From positions 248,001-312,000 of the forward strand of contig CAWCQQ010000002.1 of the NCBI GenBank assembly GCA_963797675.1: DNA of 64,000 nt. Direction: 5' to 3'. The notes under the pieces are model-generated. The model did no database searches. It saw only the letters and a list, made by a program, of their open reading frames with translations, and was not told the origin of the DNA. The stretch comes from DASQPR01 sp963797675. GTDB taxonomy: Bacteria; Actinomycetota; Actinomycetes; Mycobacteriales; Micromonosporaceae. The position numbers and the translations under genes are program-made. This document shows positions 38,260-49,122 of the stretch, piece by piece; positions within the stretch are counted from its first letter, which is position 1; the number at the start of each line of letters is the position of its first letter.

Positions 38260-38574
38260 CGGCTCGGCGAGCGCCAAGATCTACGAGATACCTGTCGGAT
38301 TACGTACACCTGTTCGTAGTGGCTTCTCTCACGCCGCTCGCGGGAATAGCGACGTATGCGCTGCTAGATGCATAGAAACGCGCTCTCGTGACGTTACGGT
38401 GGATATGACGGAGCGGTGACGATATCTGATTTCGGCTTGCCCACTGGACACGAGCGCGGTTGGCTGATTCCTGCGGGCGGTGAAGCCACTGGCATATGCA
38501 CGCTCACGCCGCCCGTCGGACACGCGGCCGGCCATGGTGGTCGCGCCGGGACACGGAAGGCGGGCAACATCCCA
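38260..38574 (+). other. 315-base gap before the binding-protein gene
   Basis: No gene recognised. The sequence is slightly AT-richer near 38280-38420. I looked for a riboswitch core (c-di-AMP, glycine, cobalamin) and for a clear -35/-10 pair and found none that I would defend. It should hold the promoter for the binding-protein gene if that gene is not read from the permease transcript. Confidence 0.4.
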
Positions 38575-39592
38575 ATGCAAATGCACCGATTCAGTCGAGT
38601 CGCGACCGCGATGGCCGGCCTGGCGCTCGCCGCCATCGCGCTGACCGCTTGTGGCAGTTCGGGCTCCTCGGGCACGCAGAAGCCGGCAACGGCATCGGCA
38701 GCGTGCGACCGGCTGCGCGCCGGTGGCCGACTCGAAGCTCGTGGTCCTCACCGACGACAAGCACCTGCAGCTGTCGGACAACCTGGTGGCGGCGTACAAC
38801 AAGAGCGTGGACAACCCCGCGCTCGTGGCGGCGGTGAACAAGGTCAACTCGTCGATCGATCAGCCCAAGTTGCTGGCGCTGAACAAGTCGGTGGACGTGG
38901 ACCACGACACGCCGGCCGCCGCGGCCGCTGCGTTCGCGACCGCGAACAACCTCACCGCCGGTATCGCGAAGGGACCGGGCGGCAAGATCGTGGTCGGCTC
39001 CGGTGGATTCAGTGAAGCCCAGGAGACGGCCGAGCTGTACAAGATCGCCCTGACCGCGGCCGGCTATGACGTCACGGTCCAGAGCGTCGGCAACCGCGAG
39101 GCGTACCTCAAGCCGCTCGAGCAGGGCCAGATCCAGGTCATGCCCGAGTACGCTGCCTCGCTGACGAACGCGCTCGCGACGGCCGAGGGCGGCGCGAATG
39201 CGGCGTTGCCGGCCACCGGCGATATCACCGGCACGATGAGCGCCCTGACGTCGCTCGGTGCGAAGGCGAACCTGCTCTTCGGTACGCCGTCGACCGCCAC
39301 CGACGTGAACGCGTTCGCGGTCACCCAGGCGACCGCAACGAAGTACGGCCTGACCACGCTGTCGGACTTCGCGGCGAAGTGCTCGGGTGCGGCCACCTCG
39401 CTGGCCGGACCGGCCGAATGCCCGCAGCGCCCGTTCTGTGAGCAAGGTCTCGAAAAGACATACGGGATCACGTTCGGTCAGTTCAAGACGATGGGTTCGG
39501 ACACCGGCGGCCCGATCACGAAGAAGGCGCTTACCAGCGGTGAGGCCACCATCGGTCTGGTCTTCTCGTCGGACAGCTCGTTTGCCCAGTAA
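38575..39592 (+). CDS. Osmoprotectant-binding lipoprotein with circularly permuted order (OsmX/ProX type), frame broken once
   Basis: About 338 residues. The lipoprotein signal ends LAAIALTAC (Cys about 23), followed by a Ser/Gly linker; the frame changes near 38715. Then come LVVLTDDKHLQLSDNLV and LLALNKSVDVDHDTPAAAAA, which in ordinary OsmX proteins are the C-terminal end of the domain. Next is KIVVGSGGFSEAQETAELY, normally the N-terminal start, then NREAYLKPLEQGQIQVMPEY, and the protein ends with IGLVFSSDSSFAQ, normally the stretch before VVLxDDK. The order is thus permuted, not truncated. Role: binding of betaine-like solutes for the adjacent importer. Confidence 0.8.
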
Positions 39593-39615
39593 ATCTCAGT
39601 AAGTATTCAGGTGGC

Positions 39616-39655
39616 CCGCCGCCCTTTTCCGGCTATGTCCGGAGAAGGGCGGCGG
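39616..39655 (+). terminator. Terminator after the osmoprotectant-binding gene
   Basis: A 17-bp stem (CCGCCGCCCTTTTCCGG against CCGGAGAAGGGCGGCGG, one G-U pair) with a 6-nt loop starts 23 bases after the stop, followed by ATTTATGG. Confidence 0.8.
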
Positions 39656-39730
39656 ATTTATGGTGTGTCACCCGCCAGAACTTCCCCCAGCCATTCCGAT
39701 CGGTCGAAACTCCCAGTAATCTCTACATCC

Positions 39731-41894
39731 ATGTCCGCGCCCGAAAAACTCGACACCCGGGCCCGGCTCCTCGGCTACTCACGATGGGCCGCGATCGGTC
39801 TCGCCGTCCTCGCCGCGATGACCCTCGCCCTGTTCAGTGGAGAGACTGCGCTGCGGATCGCCGCGTTCATGGCGGTAATCGCGGTCGTGCTGGTCGTCGT
39901 GTCGATCACCATGAACGGTGCGGCGCAGCACGAAGGTTCATCTCGAAGAAGTGCTGCTCGACGAGATCGACATGTTGCGTGACGACGTACGCGCGGATAT
40001 CACGACGGCGGCCCGCGCGACGCACCGGGCGATCGCCGAGCGGGTCGCTCACCTGCACAACAATCTCGAGACGATGCGGCGCGATGTGGACAGCCGCGCG
40101 CTCGGCGAGAGCGTCCCGCTCCGCCCCGGTGTTGCCGCCGCCCAGCCACGTCGCGCGATCGCGGGTGCGCCGGCCGGCGTCGTCCACCACACCGAGACCG
40201 TGCATGTGACCACACACCAGACGTACGTCGATCCGGCGGAAACCGAAAGGGCGGAGCGCTTCGTGCAGCGACCACCGACATGGCGGCCCGAACGGTCCGA
40301 CCGGGACGATCGTGGTGACTGGGATCGCGAGGCGCACCGACGCGCCGACGAGCGCCCGGCAGCCGCATCCGCACCGGCCTGGAACGATGACCGCCGGTCG
40401 TACCACGATCGAGACGAACGCCGCCCGTACGCCGACTACGACGAGCGTGACGATGCGTCGACGCGACGATCCGTACCCGCTTCGCGCCCGCCCGCCCGCG
40501 AGGAATCCTGGACCGATTCGCGTCTGAGCGACTATGCGGCTCCGGCCGCCGACCTCTACGACGACTCGTCCGAGATCGCCGCGTGGCGCAATTCGCGGAG
40601 CAGCACCCGTGACGACGATCCAGCCGATGACGACCGCTGGGCCGCGATGCGTTCGGGCGACCGCTGGGCCGAGGTCCGCACCGACGAGCGCGGGCGCGAA
40701 CTCCGGATGGGCGAGCGCCGCACCGCGATCCGGGCCGACGAGACCGGCACTCAGATGCGCATCGTGGACCGCTGGTCGACGGTCCGACGGGACAACCCGC
40801 CCGCGGATACCGGACGCGGCTATGACGACGGCCGGGGCTACACCGAGACGCCGAGTTCCGGCTTCCGCACCGGCGCCGACAACACCGGCGAGACCCGCAG
40901 CGAGCGGCGCCGACGTGAAGCGGCTGAAGCGGAGTCGTCGAGCCGCCGTACCGACGATGACCAGTGGTCCAGCGGCACTGACCGATCCCGCCTGGCGCTG
41001 CCGTCCTCCGGCCCTGAGTCTGCGGCCGGCTGGATGCGTGGCCGCGATGAACGCGACGATGACAGCCGTGCCGCACGCCGCCGCAGCCACGACATATCGG
41101 GCGAGGTCGTCCGGCCGAGTCGATCGTCCGAGCCGGTCGGTCGAGGATCTGCCGGTTCACGCGATGCCGACCGCTACGGTGCCGATCGGCTGAGTGTCGA
41201 TCGGCAGGGCGCGGACCGTTTGAGTGCAGACCGGTTGAGTGCAGACCGGTTGAGTGCAGACCGGGCTGACCGCCGTGATGTGGATCATCGTGATGCCGGC
41301 CGCCGCGGCGTGGATCGCCATGAGGCGGATCGGCCGCGTGATGTGGACCGGCGTGACGCCGATCGCCGTGACGCTGACCGCCGCGATATCGAGCGCCGCG
41401 ATATAGAGCGCCGCGATGTCGAGCGCCTGGCCGAGCCGTCCCGACCGGCGCTGCGCGCCGAGCGGGACCGTATCGAGCCGCGTGGCGGCACTCGCGGTGC
41501 CGAACCGCGGGGCGTCGACTACCGGGACCGACCAGGTGACGCGCGCGGCGCCGATCCGCGCATGGCCGAGCCGCGCGGTTCGGATCACCGTGGTTCAGAC
41601 CCCCGTGGTGCAGATCACCGCGGTTCAGACCCCCGCGGCTCGGATCCACGCGGATCCGAACCGCGACGTGGCGACCAGGCCTGGTCCGCGCCGCGGCGGC
41701 CGGAGCCGCGCCAGCCGGAGCCACGGACCGACGCACGCATGCCGGACCCGCGTGCGCACGGACGCGACGTGCCCCCGCCGCCGCGCGAATACCCGCCGGA
41801 TGAGGACAACCGGTGGGAGCGCGAGCCGAGCGGTGGGCGTTCGGCCGTTCAGCGGCGCGTCGAGATCGACCCGAACGACGACCGCTGGCGCTAG
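39731..41894 (+). CDS. Two-TM protein with very long Arg/Asp repeat tail (frame broken once)
   Basis: About 720 residues. Start ATG 39731 (MSAPEKLDTRARLLG). Two membrane spans (about 15-35 and 40-62; IGLAVLAAMTLALF and ALRIAAFMAVIAVVLVVVSIT) are followed by a frame change near 39925, then a short helical part (VHLEEVLLDEIDMLRDDVRADIT), and some 550 disordered residues very rich in Arg, Asp, Pro and Ser. From about 41170 the tail is a five-residue repeat: RLSAD, then RRDAD/RRDIE, later RGSDP/RGADH. No enzymatic domain. It could be a scaffold or nucleic-acid/wall-interacting membrane protein; unknown. Confidence 0.65.
41176..41425 (+). repeat. 15-bp tandem repeat array coding 5-residue Arg/Asp units
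   Basis: Degenerate 15-bp units. The clearest, near 41217-41265, repeat GACCGGTTGAGTGCA three times with one or no changes; the ones after about 41280 read CGCCGTGATGTGGAT or CGCCGCGATATCGAG. A second array of 15-bp units (RGSDP type) lies at about 41570-41660. Confidence 0.85.
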
Positions 41895-41944
41895 ACCGGC
41901 CACCGGTCACCGGCAACCGACAGATCGGGCCTACCGGCGAACCG

Positions 41945-42057
41945 GCCATGGCCGCGAGTAAGGAACCGGCACGGCCGGCAGTAAGAACGAGTTAGGAACC
42001 GGGGCGGCCGCCAGGAAGAACGAGTAAGGAATCGGCACGGCCCCCAGTGAGAACCGG
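41945..42057. repeat. Intergenic tandem repeat, about 34 bp, three copies
   Basis: Imperfect tandem units containing AAGAACGAGTTAGGAACCGG, AAGAACGAGTAAGGAATCGG and a partial GTGAGAACCGG, with GGCACGGCC or GGGGCGGCC between. They lie between the ends of the Arg/Asp protein gene and nuoD (convergent). No protein or RNA role is evident. Confidence 0.7.
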
Positions 42058-43200
<1,143 letters not shown>

Positions 43201-43206
43201 GCTCTC

Positions 43207-44178
43207 TCACGATTCGTATCCTAAAGACACGCCGACCGGCTGATAGATCCAGTAGTGCTGTCCCAGCCCGGAGGTGTCGGTCAGCTCGGCCGCGATGGAC
43301 GCCGCCGACAGCGCCCGCACGTAGCCGGCCGGATCGCTGCGAGCCAGGTCCAGATCGGGCCGACGGCCGGTCACGCCGAGGGCGCGCAGCGCATCCGCTT
43401 GGCGTACCACGTGAGCTTCGAGCCCGGCCACCGCGGACCCGGCGGCAGCCACCGAGTCCGCCGCCACATGCGCGGTCAGATCACTGCACCCATCTGGTAC
43501 GGGTGAGACCGCGCGCCCGTCCCGGAACCCGGCCAGCGTGCCGAGCGCCGGCCGGTCCGCTCGCAGATGCCCGTAGTCGATCGCGAGCGCGAGGCCGGCG
43601 TCGATGCGACCGACCGCGTCCGCCCAGGCCGCGTCGCGGGTGGTGCCGATCTCGGCGCGCATGCCGTCCGGCCACCAGGTCCGCAGCCAGTCCGCCTCGT
43701 CCGGCGGGCCGCCGAGCGACTCGGTGCCGTGGTCGTCGACGAGGACCAGCCGCCATCCGCCGTCGGTCATCTCGACGATGTCGACGGGTACGTTGTCGAG
43801 CCACTCGGTCGCGATCACGAGTCCGGTCACGTGCGCCGGCATCGCCTCTGACCAGGCGATTCGGGCATCCAGACCGGCCGGACGCGGCGCCATCTCGATC
43901 GCATGCACCCGTAGGCGGCCGATGAGGAGCGGCGATGCCTGCCCGAGCATCGCGGACAGGAGTTCGCCCCGGCCCGCGCCGATGTCGACGAGATCGAGGT
44001 ACTCCGGATGGTCGAGAGCGGCGTCGACCTGCTCCAACACGGTCAGGATCGCGCTCGCGAACAGGGGTCCGGTGTGCGTACTCGTCCGGAAGTGGCCGGC
44101 CGGTCCCGACTCACCGGAGCGGAAGAAGCCGCGCTCGCCGTAGAGGGATTCGGCCATCGCCGTACGCCAGGGACGCAC
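43207..44178 (-). CDS. MidA-type SAM-dependent methyltransferase (NDUFAF7 family)
   Basis: 323 residues. Methyltransf_28 family: VDIGAGRGELLSAML (SAM motif I), the post-motif region VIATEWLDNVPVDIVEM with the conserved E-x-x-D-N, and DYGHLRADRPALGTLAGF. The start at GTG 44178 gives VRPWRTAMAESLYGERGFF, the normal family N-terminus. In mitochondria NDUFAF7 methylates an Arg of NDUFS2, the NuoD counterpart. Here the gene is six bases before nuoD on the same strand, so enzyme and probable target lie in one operon. Confidence 0.85.
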   Translation of the reverse strand: MRPWRTAMAESLYGERGFFRSGESGPAGHFRTSTHTGPLFASAILTVLEQVDAALDHPEYLDLVDIGAGRGELLSAMLGQASPLLIGRLRVHAIEMAPRPAGLDARIAWSEAMPAHVTGLVIATEWLDNVPVDIVEMTDGGWRLVLVDDHGTESLGGPPDEADWLRTWWPDGMRAEIGTTRDAAWADAVGRIDAGLALAIDYGHLRADRPALGTLAGFRDGRAVSPVPDGCSDLTAHVAADSVAAAGSAVAGLEAHVVRQADALRALGVTGRRPDLDLARSDPAGYVRALSAASIAAELTDTSGLGQHYWIYQPVGVSLGYES

Positions 44179-44260
44179 CGTCTCCGTACCCCCTTGTGTT
44201 GATGACCTCACCGTGCATGGTCGCATGGCCGATGGCGGGCCGGGGCGAGTGAAAGTGTTC

Positions 44261-44301
44261 ACAAGTGCTTCTGCGGGTAGTAGCGCGGAAGCCATACTTG
44301 T
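44261..44301 (+). promoter_or_regulatory. Imperfect hairpin before the pan operon
   Basis: ACAAGTGCTTCTGCG pairs imperfectly with CGCGGAAGCCATACTTGT around a GGTAGTAG loop. It lies in the 157-bp divergent region between midA and the DUF2520 gene. It may be an operator or leader hairpin; no known consensus matches. Confidence 0.3.
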
Positions 44302-44335
44302 GGTCGACCGGTACCCCGACGAAGAGGACTGGATC

Positions 44336-45263
44336 ATGGCTCTGACCACTGCTGTCGCGCCCGTACGCGGCACGTCGCAAGCCCGTCGCGTCTCTGACGA
44401 TCGGTATCGTCGGAGCAGGTCGCGTCGGTACCGCCATCGGCGCCGCACTAGCCCGCGCCGGGCATTCGATCACCAGTGCCAGCGGCCGTTCGGACGCTTC
44501 GATCGCACGCATCCACACCACGCTTCCGGGCGCGGTCGTGAAGCGGGCCGAAGATGTCGTACGCGACGCGGATCTGATCATCTTCGCGGTCCCCGACGAC
44601 GCGCTCGGGCCACTCGTCGCGCGCCTCGGCGAGGCCGGTGCGTTCCGTCCCGGTCTGATCGTCGCGCATACGTCCGGCTCGCACGGCATCGGCGTCCTGC
44701 AACCAGCCACGGCCTTTGGCGCGTTGCCGCTCGCGCTGCACCCGGCGATGACGTTTACCGGGGCGGCCGATGACGTCGAACGTCTCACCGACGGCATCTC
44801 GTTCGGTGTGACCGCGCCGGATGAGCTGAAACCGCTGGCCACCCAGCTGGTCGCGGAGATGAACGGCGCACCGGAATGGATCTCCGACGATCGCCGGGCG
44901 CTCTATCACCTCTCGCTGGCGCACGGCGCCAACCACCTGGTCACACTCGTGAACGAGGCAATGGATCGGCTGCGGGACGCGGGGGTCGTGCACCCCGAGC
45001 GGGTGCTGTCACCGCTGCTGCACGCGGCACTCGACAACACGCTCGCGATGGGTGATGCCGCGCTGACCGGCCCGGTCTCGCGGGGCGACGCCGGTACGGT
45101 CGCGAAGCACCTCGACGCACTCAGCGCGGTCGCGCCGGACTCCGTACCGTCCTATGTTGCTCTGGCTCGGCGGACGGCGGACCGTGCGATCGCATCCGGA
45201 CGCCTGACCCCGACGGACGCCGAGTCCCTTCTCGGGGTGCTCGCGGATCGAGTGCTCGCATGA
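44336..45263 (+). CDS. Rossmann-like DUF2520 protein of the pan operon (frame broken once)
   Basis: About 308 residues. MALTTAVAP start with AGAGGA upstream; the frame changes near 44390, after which SLTIGIVGAGRVGTAIG is the dinucleotide fold. The middle has DLIIFAVPDDALGPLV and the C-terminal DUF2520 domain has LAHGANHLVTLVNEAMD with the His in HGAN. It resembles ketopantoate-reductase-like enzymes and is regularly found next to panC and panD in actinobacteria; a part in pantothenate synthesis is a reasonable inference. Its stop overlaps the panC ATG (ATGATG). Confidence 0.8.
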
Positions 45264-46084
45264 TGATCGTGCGCACCCGCGACGAGCTGACGGCGGCCCG
45301 CGCGAAGTTCGACGGCACGGTCGGCGTCGTGATGACCATGGGTGCTCTGCACGAGGGTCACGACGCGAACATCGTTGCGGCGAAGCGCAAGGCCGAGCAC
45401 GTGATCGTCACGATTTTCGTGAACCCGCTGCAGTTCGGCCCGAACGAGGACTTCGACCGCTACCCGCGGACGTTCGACGACGATGTGGCCCGATGCCGGC
45501 GGCTGGGCGTCGACGTGATCTTCGCGCCCACCCGCGACGTGATGTACCCGCACGGCGAGCCGCAGGTCCGCCTGAATCCCGGCCCGCGTGGAGAGATCCT
45601 GGAAGGCGCGAGCCGGCCCGGCTTCTTCCACGGCGTACTCACCGTCGTGATGAAGTTCCTGCAGCTCATCCGGCCGGACTACGCGTTCTTCGGCGAGAAG
45701 GACTACCAGCAGCTCGCGTTGATCACGCAGATGTGCGCGGATCTCGACGTGCCGACCGAGATCGTGCCGGTGCCGACCGACCGCGAGCCGGACGGGCTCG
45801 CACGCTCCAGCCGCAATCGCTACCTGGTCGGCGACGAGCGCTCGACCGCGCTCGCTCTGTCCGCCGCGCTGTCCGCGGGCGTCGCCGCAGCCGAGCGCGG
45901 TGAGGACGTGCTCGCCGCTGCGCACCGAGCGTTCGCCGACACCGGTACGTCCAAGACGCTGGACTATCTCGTGCTCACGTCGCCCGATCTCGGCGACGCT
46001 CCCACGTCCGGCCCGGCCCGGCTGCTGATCGCGGCCCGGGTCGGTAGCACCCGCCTGATCGACAACGCCGGATTGGAGCTGTAG
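45260..46084 (+). CDS. panC: Pantothenate synthetase
   Basis: 274 residues, intact. Condenses pantoate with beta-alanine using ATP. The HIGH-like motif is MTMGALHEGH, the KMSKS-like loop is FFGEKDYQQL, and the dimer-side region RPGFFHGVLTVVMKFL is present, as is ARSSRNRYL. It is the first step in this operon that joins the pantoate arm to the beta-alanine made by PanD, encoded two bases downstream. Confidence 0.95.
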   Translation: MMIVRTRDELTAARAKFDGTVGVVMTMGALHEGHDANIVAAKRKAEHVIVTIFVNPLQFGPNEDFDRYPRTFDDDVARCRRLGVDVIFAPTRDVMYPHGEPQVRLNPGPRGEILEGASRPGFFHGVLTVVMKFLQLIRPDYAFFGEKDYQQLALITQMCADLDVPTEIVPVPTDREPDGLARSSRNRYLVGDERSTALALSAALSAGVAAAERGEDVLAAAHRAFADTGTSKTLDYLVLTSPDLGDAPTSGPARLLIAARVGSTRLIDNAGLEL

Positions 46085-46086
46085 CG

Positions 46087-46508
46087 GTGCAGCGAACCAT
46101 GATGACCGCGAAGATCCACCGGGCGACCGTGACGCAGGCGGATCTGCACTACGTCGGCTCGGTGACGGTCGACCAGGACCTGCTGGACGCGGCCGACCTG
46201 CTGGCCGGCGAGAAGGTCGCCATTGTGGACGTGACGAACGGCGCCCGCCTCGAGACGTACGTGATCCCGGGCGCCCGCGGCACCGGCGTGATCGGCATCA
46301 ACGGCGCCGCCGCACACCTCGTGCACCCCGGCGACATCGTCATCCTGATCGCGTACGGGCTGTTCGAGGACGCCGAGGCCCGTACGTACGTGCCGAAGGT
46401 GGTGCACGTCGAGCGCACAACCGGATCGTCGACATCGGTTCGGATCCGGCCGCAGCCGTCGACGGCATGGTCGGCGACCTGGTCAGCGGTGGGGTTACCG
46501 CTCAGTAG
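46087..46508 (+). CDS. panD: Aspartate 1-decarboxylase (frame broken once near the 3' end)
   Basis: About 140 residues. Makes beta-alanine from aspartate. The self-cleavage site is YVGSVTVD with Gly24-Ser25, the Ser becoming the pyruvoyl group; IPGARGTGVIGINGAAAHL follows. The frame breaks near 46418: HVER continues as DNRIVDIGSDPAAAVDG and VSGGVTAQ, with the stop TAG at 46506-46508. One missing G (CGC-ACAAC for CGC-GACAAC) would explain it. The gene begins with a GTG. Confidence 0.9.
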
Positions 46509-46556
46509 CAAAAAGCTATAGGCTGCGCATTCACTGCCAACCGTTGGAGGGTATGG

Positions 46557-47429
46557 ATGCGTCGCGTCCTTCCGGCGGCGATCGCCGTTCTGGTGCTCGC
46601 CGGGATCGCCATCGGCCTGTACTTCGCCAATCGTCAGGCGCCGATACCGACATCCAGCGCCACGACACCGGCGATCGGATCGTGCTGGAACGTGCCGTCG
46701 ATCTCGGCCGCGATGCCGTGGTCCGGCGCACCGGTGGACTGCACGGCGGTGCATACCGCGGAGATCTTCTACACCGGCCAAGCCGATCGGTCGCTGATCA
46801 AGGACTATCGCGCAGCAAAGCCCGGCCAGGAGTTGCAGGCCGCGTCGATCGTCCTGCAGGGCGAGGCGCGGTCCGGCTGTTCCGGACATGCGAACGAGTA
46901 TCTCGGCGGCCCGTGGCGTACGGCTCAGGTCACGATCGCACCGGATTTCGTGGGCGACCCGAAGGACGGCTTCTACGCGTGCGCGGTCGCGCAGGTCAGC
47001 GACCCCGGCGGCACGGTGCTGGTGACGCGTACGGCGACGCTCAAGGGCGCGCTGGCAGGCGCTGACAACACGCAGCTCGGCATCGACTGCTACACGGCGG
47101 ATGCCGCGGGCGCGCTGTCGTTCGTACCGTGTTCCGCTGGTCACACCGGCGAGTACGTCGGCCTCTACACGGTCACGCCGCTCGGTGCGCCGTTCAACGG
47201 GCCGGAGTTGCAGCAGGCCGTCACGGCCGGCTGCCAGGGGATCCTGAACAGCTTCCTGGCGCTGCCCGCCGGCGCCCCGAACCGCTCTGACCTGCGATCT
47301 TCCTACGTCGGACCGACCACGTCGGCGACCTGGCTCGGCAGCGACCAGTCGTACGCGTGCTTCGCCACCGCCGCCACCGCGATCACCGGCACGATCAAGA
47401 GCCTGGGGACCCGACCGCTGCCGGATTGA
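46557..47429 (+). CDS. Septum-formation-family secreted or anchored protein
   Basis: 290 residues. One N-terminal span (PAAIAVLVLAGIAIGLYFA) and an external part with the paired-Cys pattern of the actinobacterial Septum_form domain: GSCWNV, VDCTAVHTAEIFYTG, GCSGHANEYL, FYACAV, GIDCYTADAAGAL with VPCSAGHTGEYVG, and YACFAT. The domain appears twice (about 38-150 and 160-280), with a C-x-H-x-E core in each half. GGAGG precedes the ATG by six bases. Function in septation is a family name, not shown here. Confidence 0.8.
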   Translation: MRRVLPAAIAVLVLAGIAIGLYFANRQAPIPTSSATTPAIGSCWNVPSISAAMPWSGAPVDCTAVHTAEIFYTGQADRSLIKDYRAAKPGQELQAASIVLQGEARSGCSGHANEYLGGPWRTAQVTIAPDFVGDPKDGFYACAVAQVSDPGGTVLVTRTATLKGALAGADNTQLGIDCYTADAAGALSFVPCSAGHTGEYVGLYTVTPLGAPFNGPELQQAVTAGCQGILNSFLALPAGAPNRSDLRSSYVGPTTSATWLGSDQSYACFATAATAITGTIKSLGTRPLPD

Positions 47430-47451
47430 CCGCGTGGGTTTGACTAGGCGT

Positions 47452-49101
47452 ATGCCCGATCTTCCGCTGCTCCCCGGCCGCCTGCTCGCTCCCGCTCCCG
47501 GTTGGACGGAGACGACCGACGTCGTGGTGATCGGGTCCGGCGTCGCCGGGCTGACCGCCGCGCTGCACCTGCGCGAGGCCGGGCTGCACGTCACCGTGGT
47601 CACGAAGGTCAACATCGACGACGGCTCGACACGGTGGGCACAGGGCGGCATCGCCGCCGTCCTCGATCCGGTGGACACCCCCGCGGCACATGCCGCGGAC
47701 ACCATCGTGGCCGGCGTCGGGCTGTGCGACCCGGCCGCCGTCGAGGTGCTGGTCAATGAGGGGCCGGTACGCGTACGCGAACTGATGCGCCTCGGCGCCG
47801 AATTCGACCGGCACGAAGACGGCTCCCTGATGCTCACCCGCGAGGGCGGGCACCACGCGAACCGGATCATCCACGCCGGTGGCGACGCGACCGGTGCCGA
47901 GGTCCAGCGCGCGCTGCACGCGGCCGTCCTCCGCGATCCGTGGATCCGGCTGGTCGAGCACGCCCTGGTGCTGGATCTTCTGAAGGACGCCGCCGGGCGC
48001 GCGTGCGGCGTGACGCTGCACGTACTCGGCGAAGGTACGCCGGACGGCGTCGGCGCGATCCTGGCGCGCGCGGTCGTGCTGGCGACCGGCGGCATGGGCC
48101 AGATCTACGCGGCGACCACGAACCCGGCCGTCTCGACCGGCGACGGTGTCGCGCTCGCGCTGCGCGCCGGTGCGGTCGTGACCGACGTCGAGTTCGTCCA
48201 GTTCCACCCGACCGCGCTGCTGGTACCCGCCGGTCCGGACGGCCGGCGCTCGGCGCAGCAGCCGCTGGTCTCGGAGGCGATGCGGGGCGAGGGCGCGTAC
48301 CTGGTCGACGCGGACGGCAAGCGGTTCATGGTCGGCCAGCACGAACTCGCCGAGCTGGCACCGCGCGACGTGGTCGCGAAGGGCATCCACCGGGTGTTGC
48401 TCGCCACCGGAACGGATCACGTGTTCCTCGACGCCCGGCACATCCCCGACCTCGAGGCGCGGTTCCCGACGATCGTGGCGTCCTGCCGGGCGTACGGGAT
48501 CGATCCGACCGTCGATCTGATCCCGGTTGCACCGGCCGCGCATTACGCCAGCGGTGGCGTCCGTACCGATCTGCACGGCCGTACGTCGATCCCGGGCCTC
48601 TACGCCTGCGGCGAGGTCGCCTGCACCGGCGTCCACGGCGCCAACCGGCTGGCCTCGAACTCGCTGCTCGAAGGGCTCGTCTTCGCCCGCCGGATCGCCG
48701 ACGACATCATCGAGGAGCTGCCGCCGCTGGCCGAGCCGGTCGACGGTCGAGACGCCGTCGTGGGTCTGCGACAGCGCGATCCGGGAGCCGTTGCAGCAGT
48801 CGATGACGCGTGGCGCCGGCGTACTGCGGTCGGCCGAGACGCTCGCCGCAGACCGCCGCCGAACTGCGTACGTTCGGCGAGACCAGGTCGACGCGCGAAC
48901 ACCGAGACGTGGGAGGCGACGAACCTCCTGACGGTCGCGTCCGCGCTGGTCGCGGCGGCTACCGAGCGCGCCGAGACCCGCGGCTGCCATTGGCGCGAAG
49001 ACTTCCCGGAGGCCGATCCGGCGTGGCTGGGACACCTGCTGGCCGGTCTGGACGCCGCCGGCGCGGTGGCCGAGGCCTGGGAGCCGATCCCGCAGGCGTG
49101 A
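47452..49101 (+). CDS. nadB: L-aspartate oxidase (three compensating frame breaks)
   Basis: About 550 residues. Oxidises aspartate to iminoaspartate with FAD, first step of de novo NAD synthesis. FAD motif VVIGSGVAGLTAALHL; the substrate region TRWAQGGIAAVL and REGGHHANRIIHAGGDATG; FAD part GLYACGEVACTGVHGANRLASNSLLEGLVF. Between 48770 and 48900 the frame changes three times: the conserved blocks LQQSMTRGAGVLRSAETLA, TAAELRTFGETR and NTETWEATNLL lie in three different frames and the sum is zero. Start is ATG 47452; a GTG at 47434 is possible. Confidence 0.9.
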   Translation: MPDLPLLPGRLLAPAPGWTETTDVVVIGSGVAGLTAALHLREAGLHVTVVTKVNIDDGSTRWAQGGIAAVLDPVDTPAAHAADTIVAGVGLCDPAAVEVLVNEGPVRVRELMRLGAEFDRHEDGSLMLTREGGHHANRIIHAGGDATGAEVQRALHAAVLRDPWIRLVEHALVLDLLKDAAGRACGVTLHVLGEGTPDGVGAILARAVVLATGGMGQIYAATTNPAVSTGDGVALALRAGAVVTDVEFVQFHPTALLVPAGPDGRRSAQQPLVSEAMRGEGAYLVDADGKRFMVGQHELAELAPRDVVAKGIHRVLLATGTDHVFLDARHIPDLEARFPTIVASCRAYGIDPTVDLIPVAPAAHYASGGVRTDLHGRTSIPGLYACGEVACTGVHGANRLASNSLLEGLVFARRIADDIIEELPPLAEPVDGRDAVVGLRQRDPGAVAAVDDAWRRRTAVGRDARRRPPPNCVRSARPGRRANTETWEATNLLTVASALVAAATERAETRGCHWREDFPEADPAWLGHLLAGLDAAGAVAEAWEPIPQA

Positions 49102-49122
49102 ACTAGATCTTCAGGAGGGCTC

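Noticed and set aside
41176..41660. CRISPR array
   Set aside because: Repeats are direct, contiguous 15-bp coding units without spacers.
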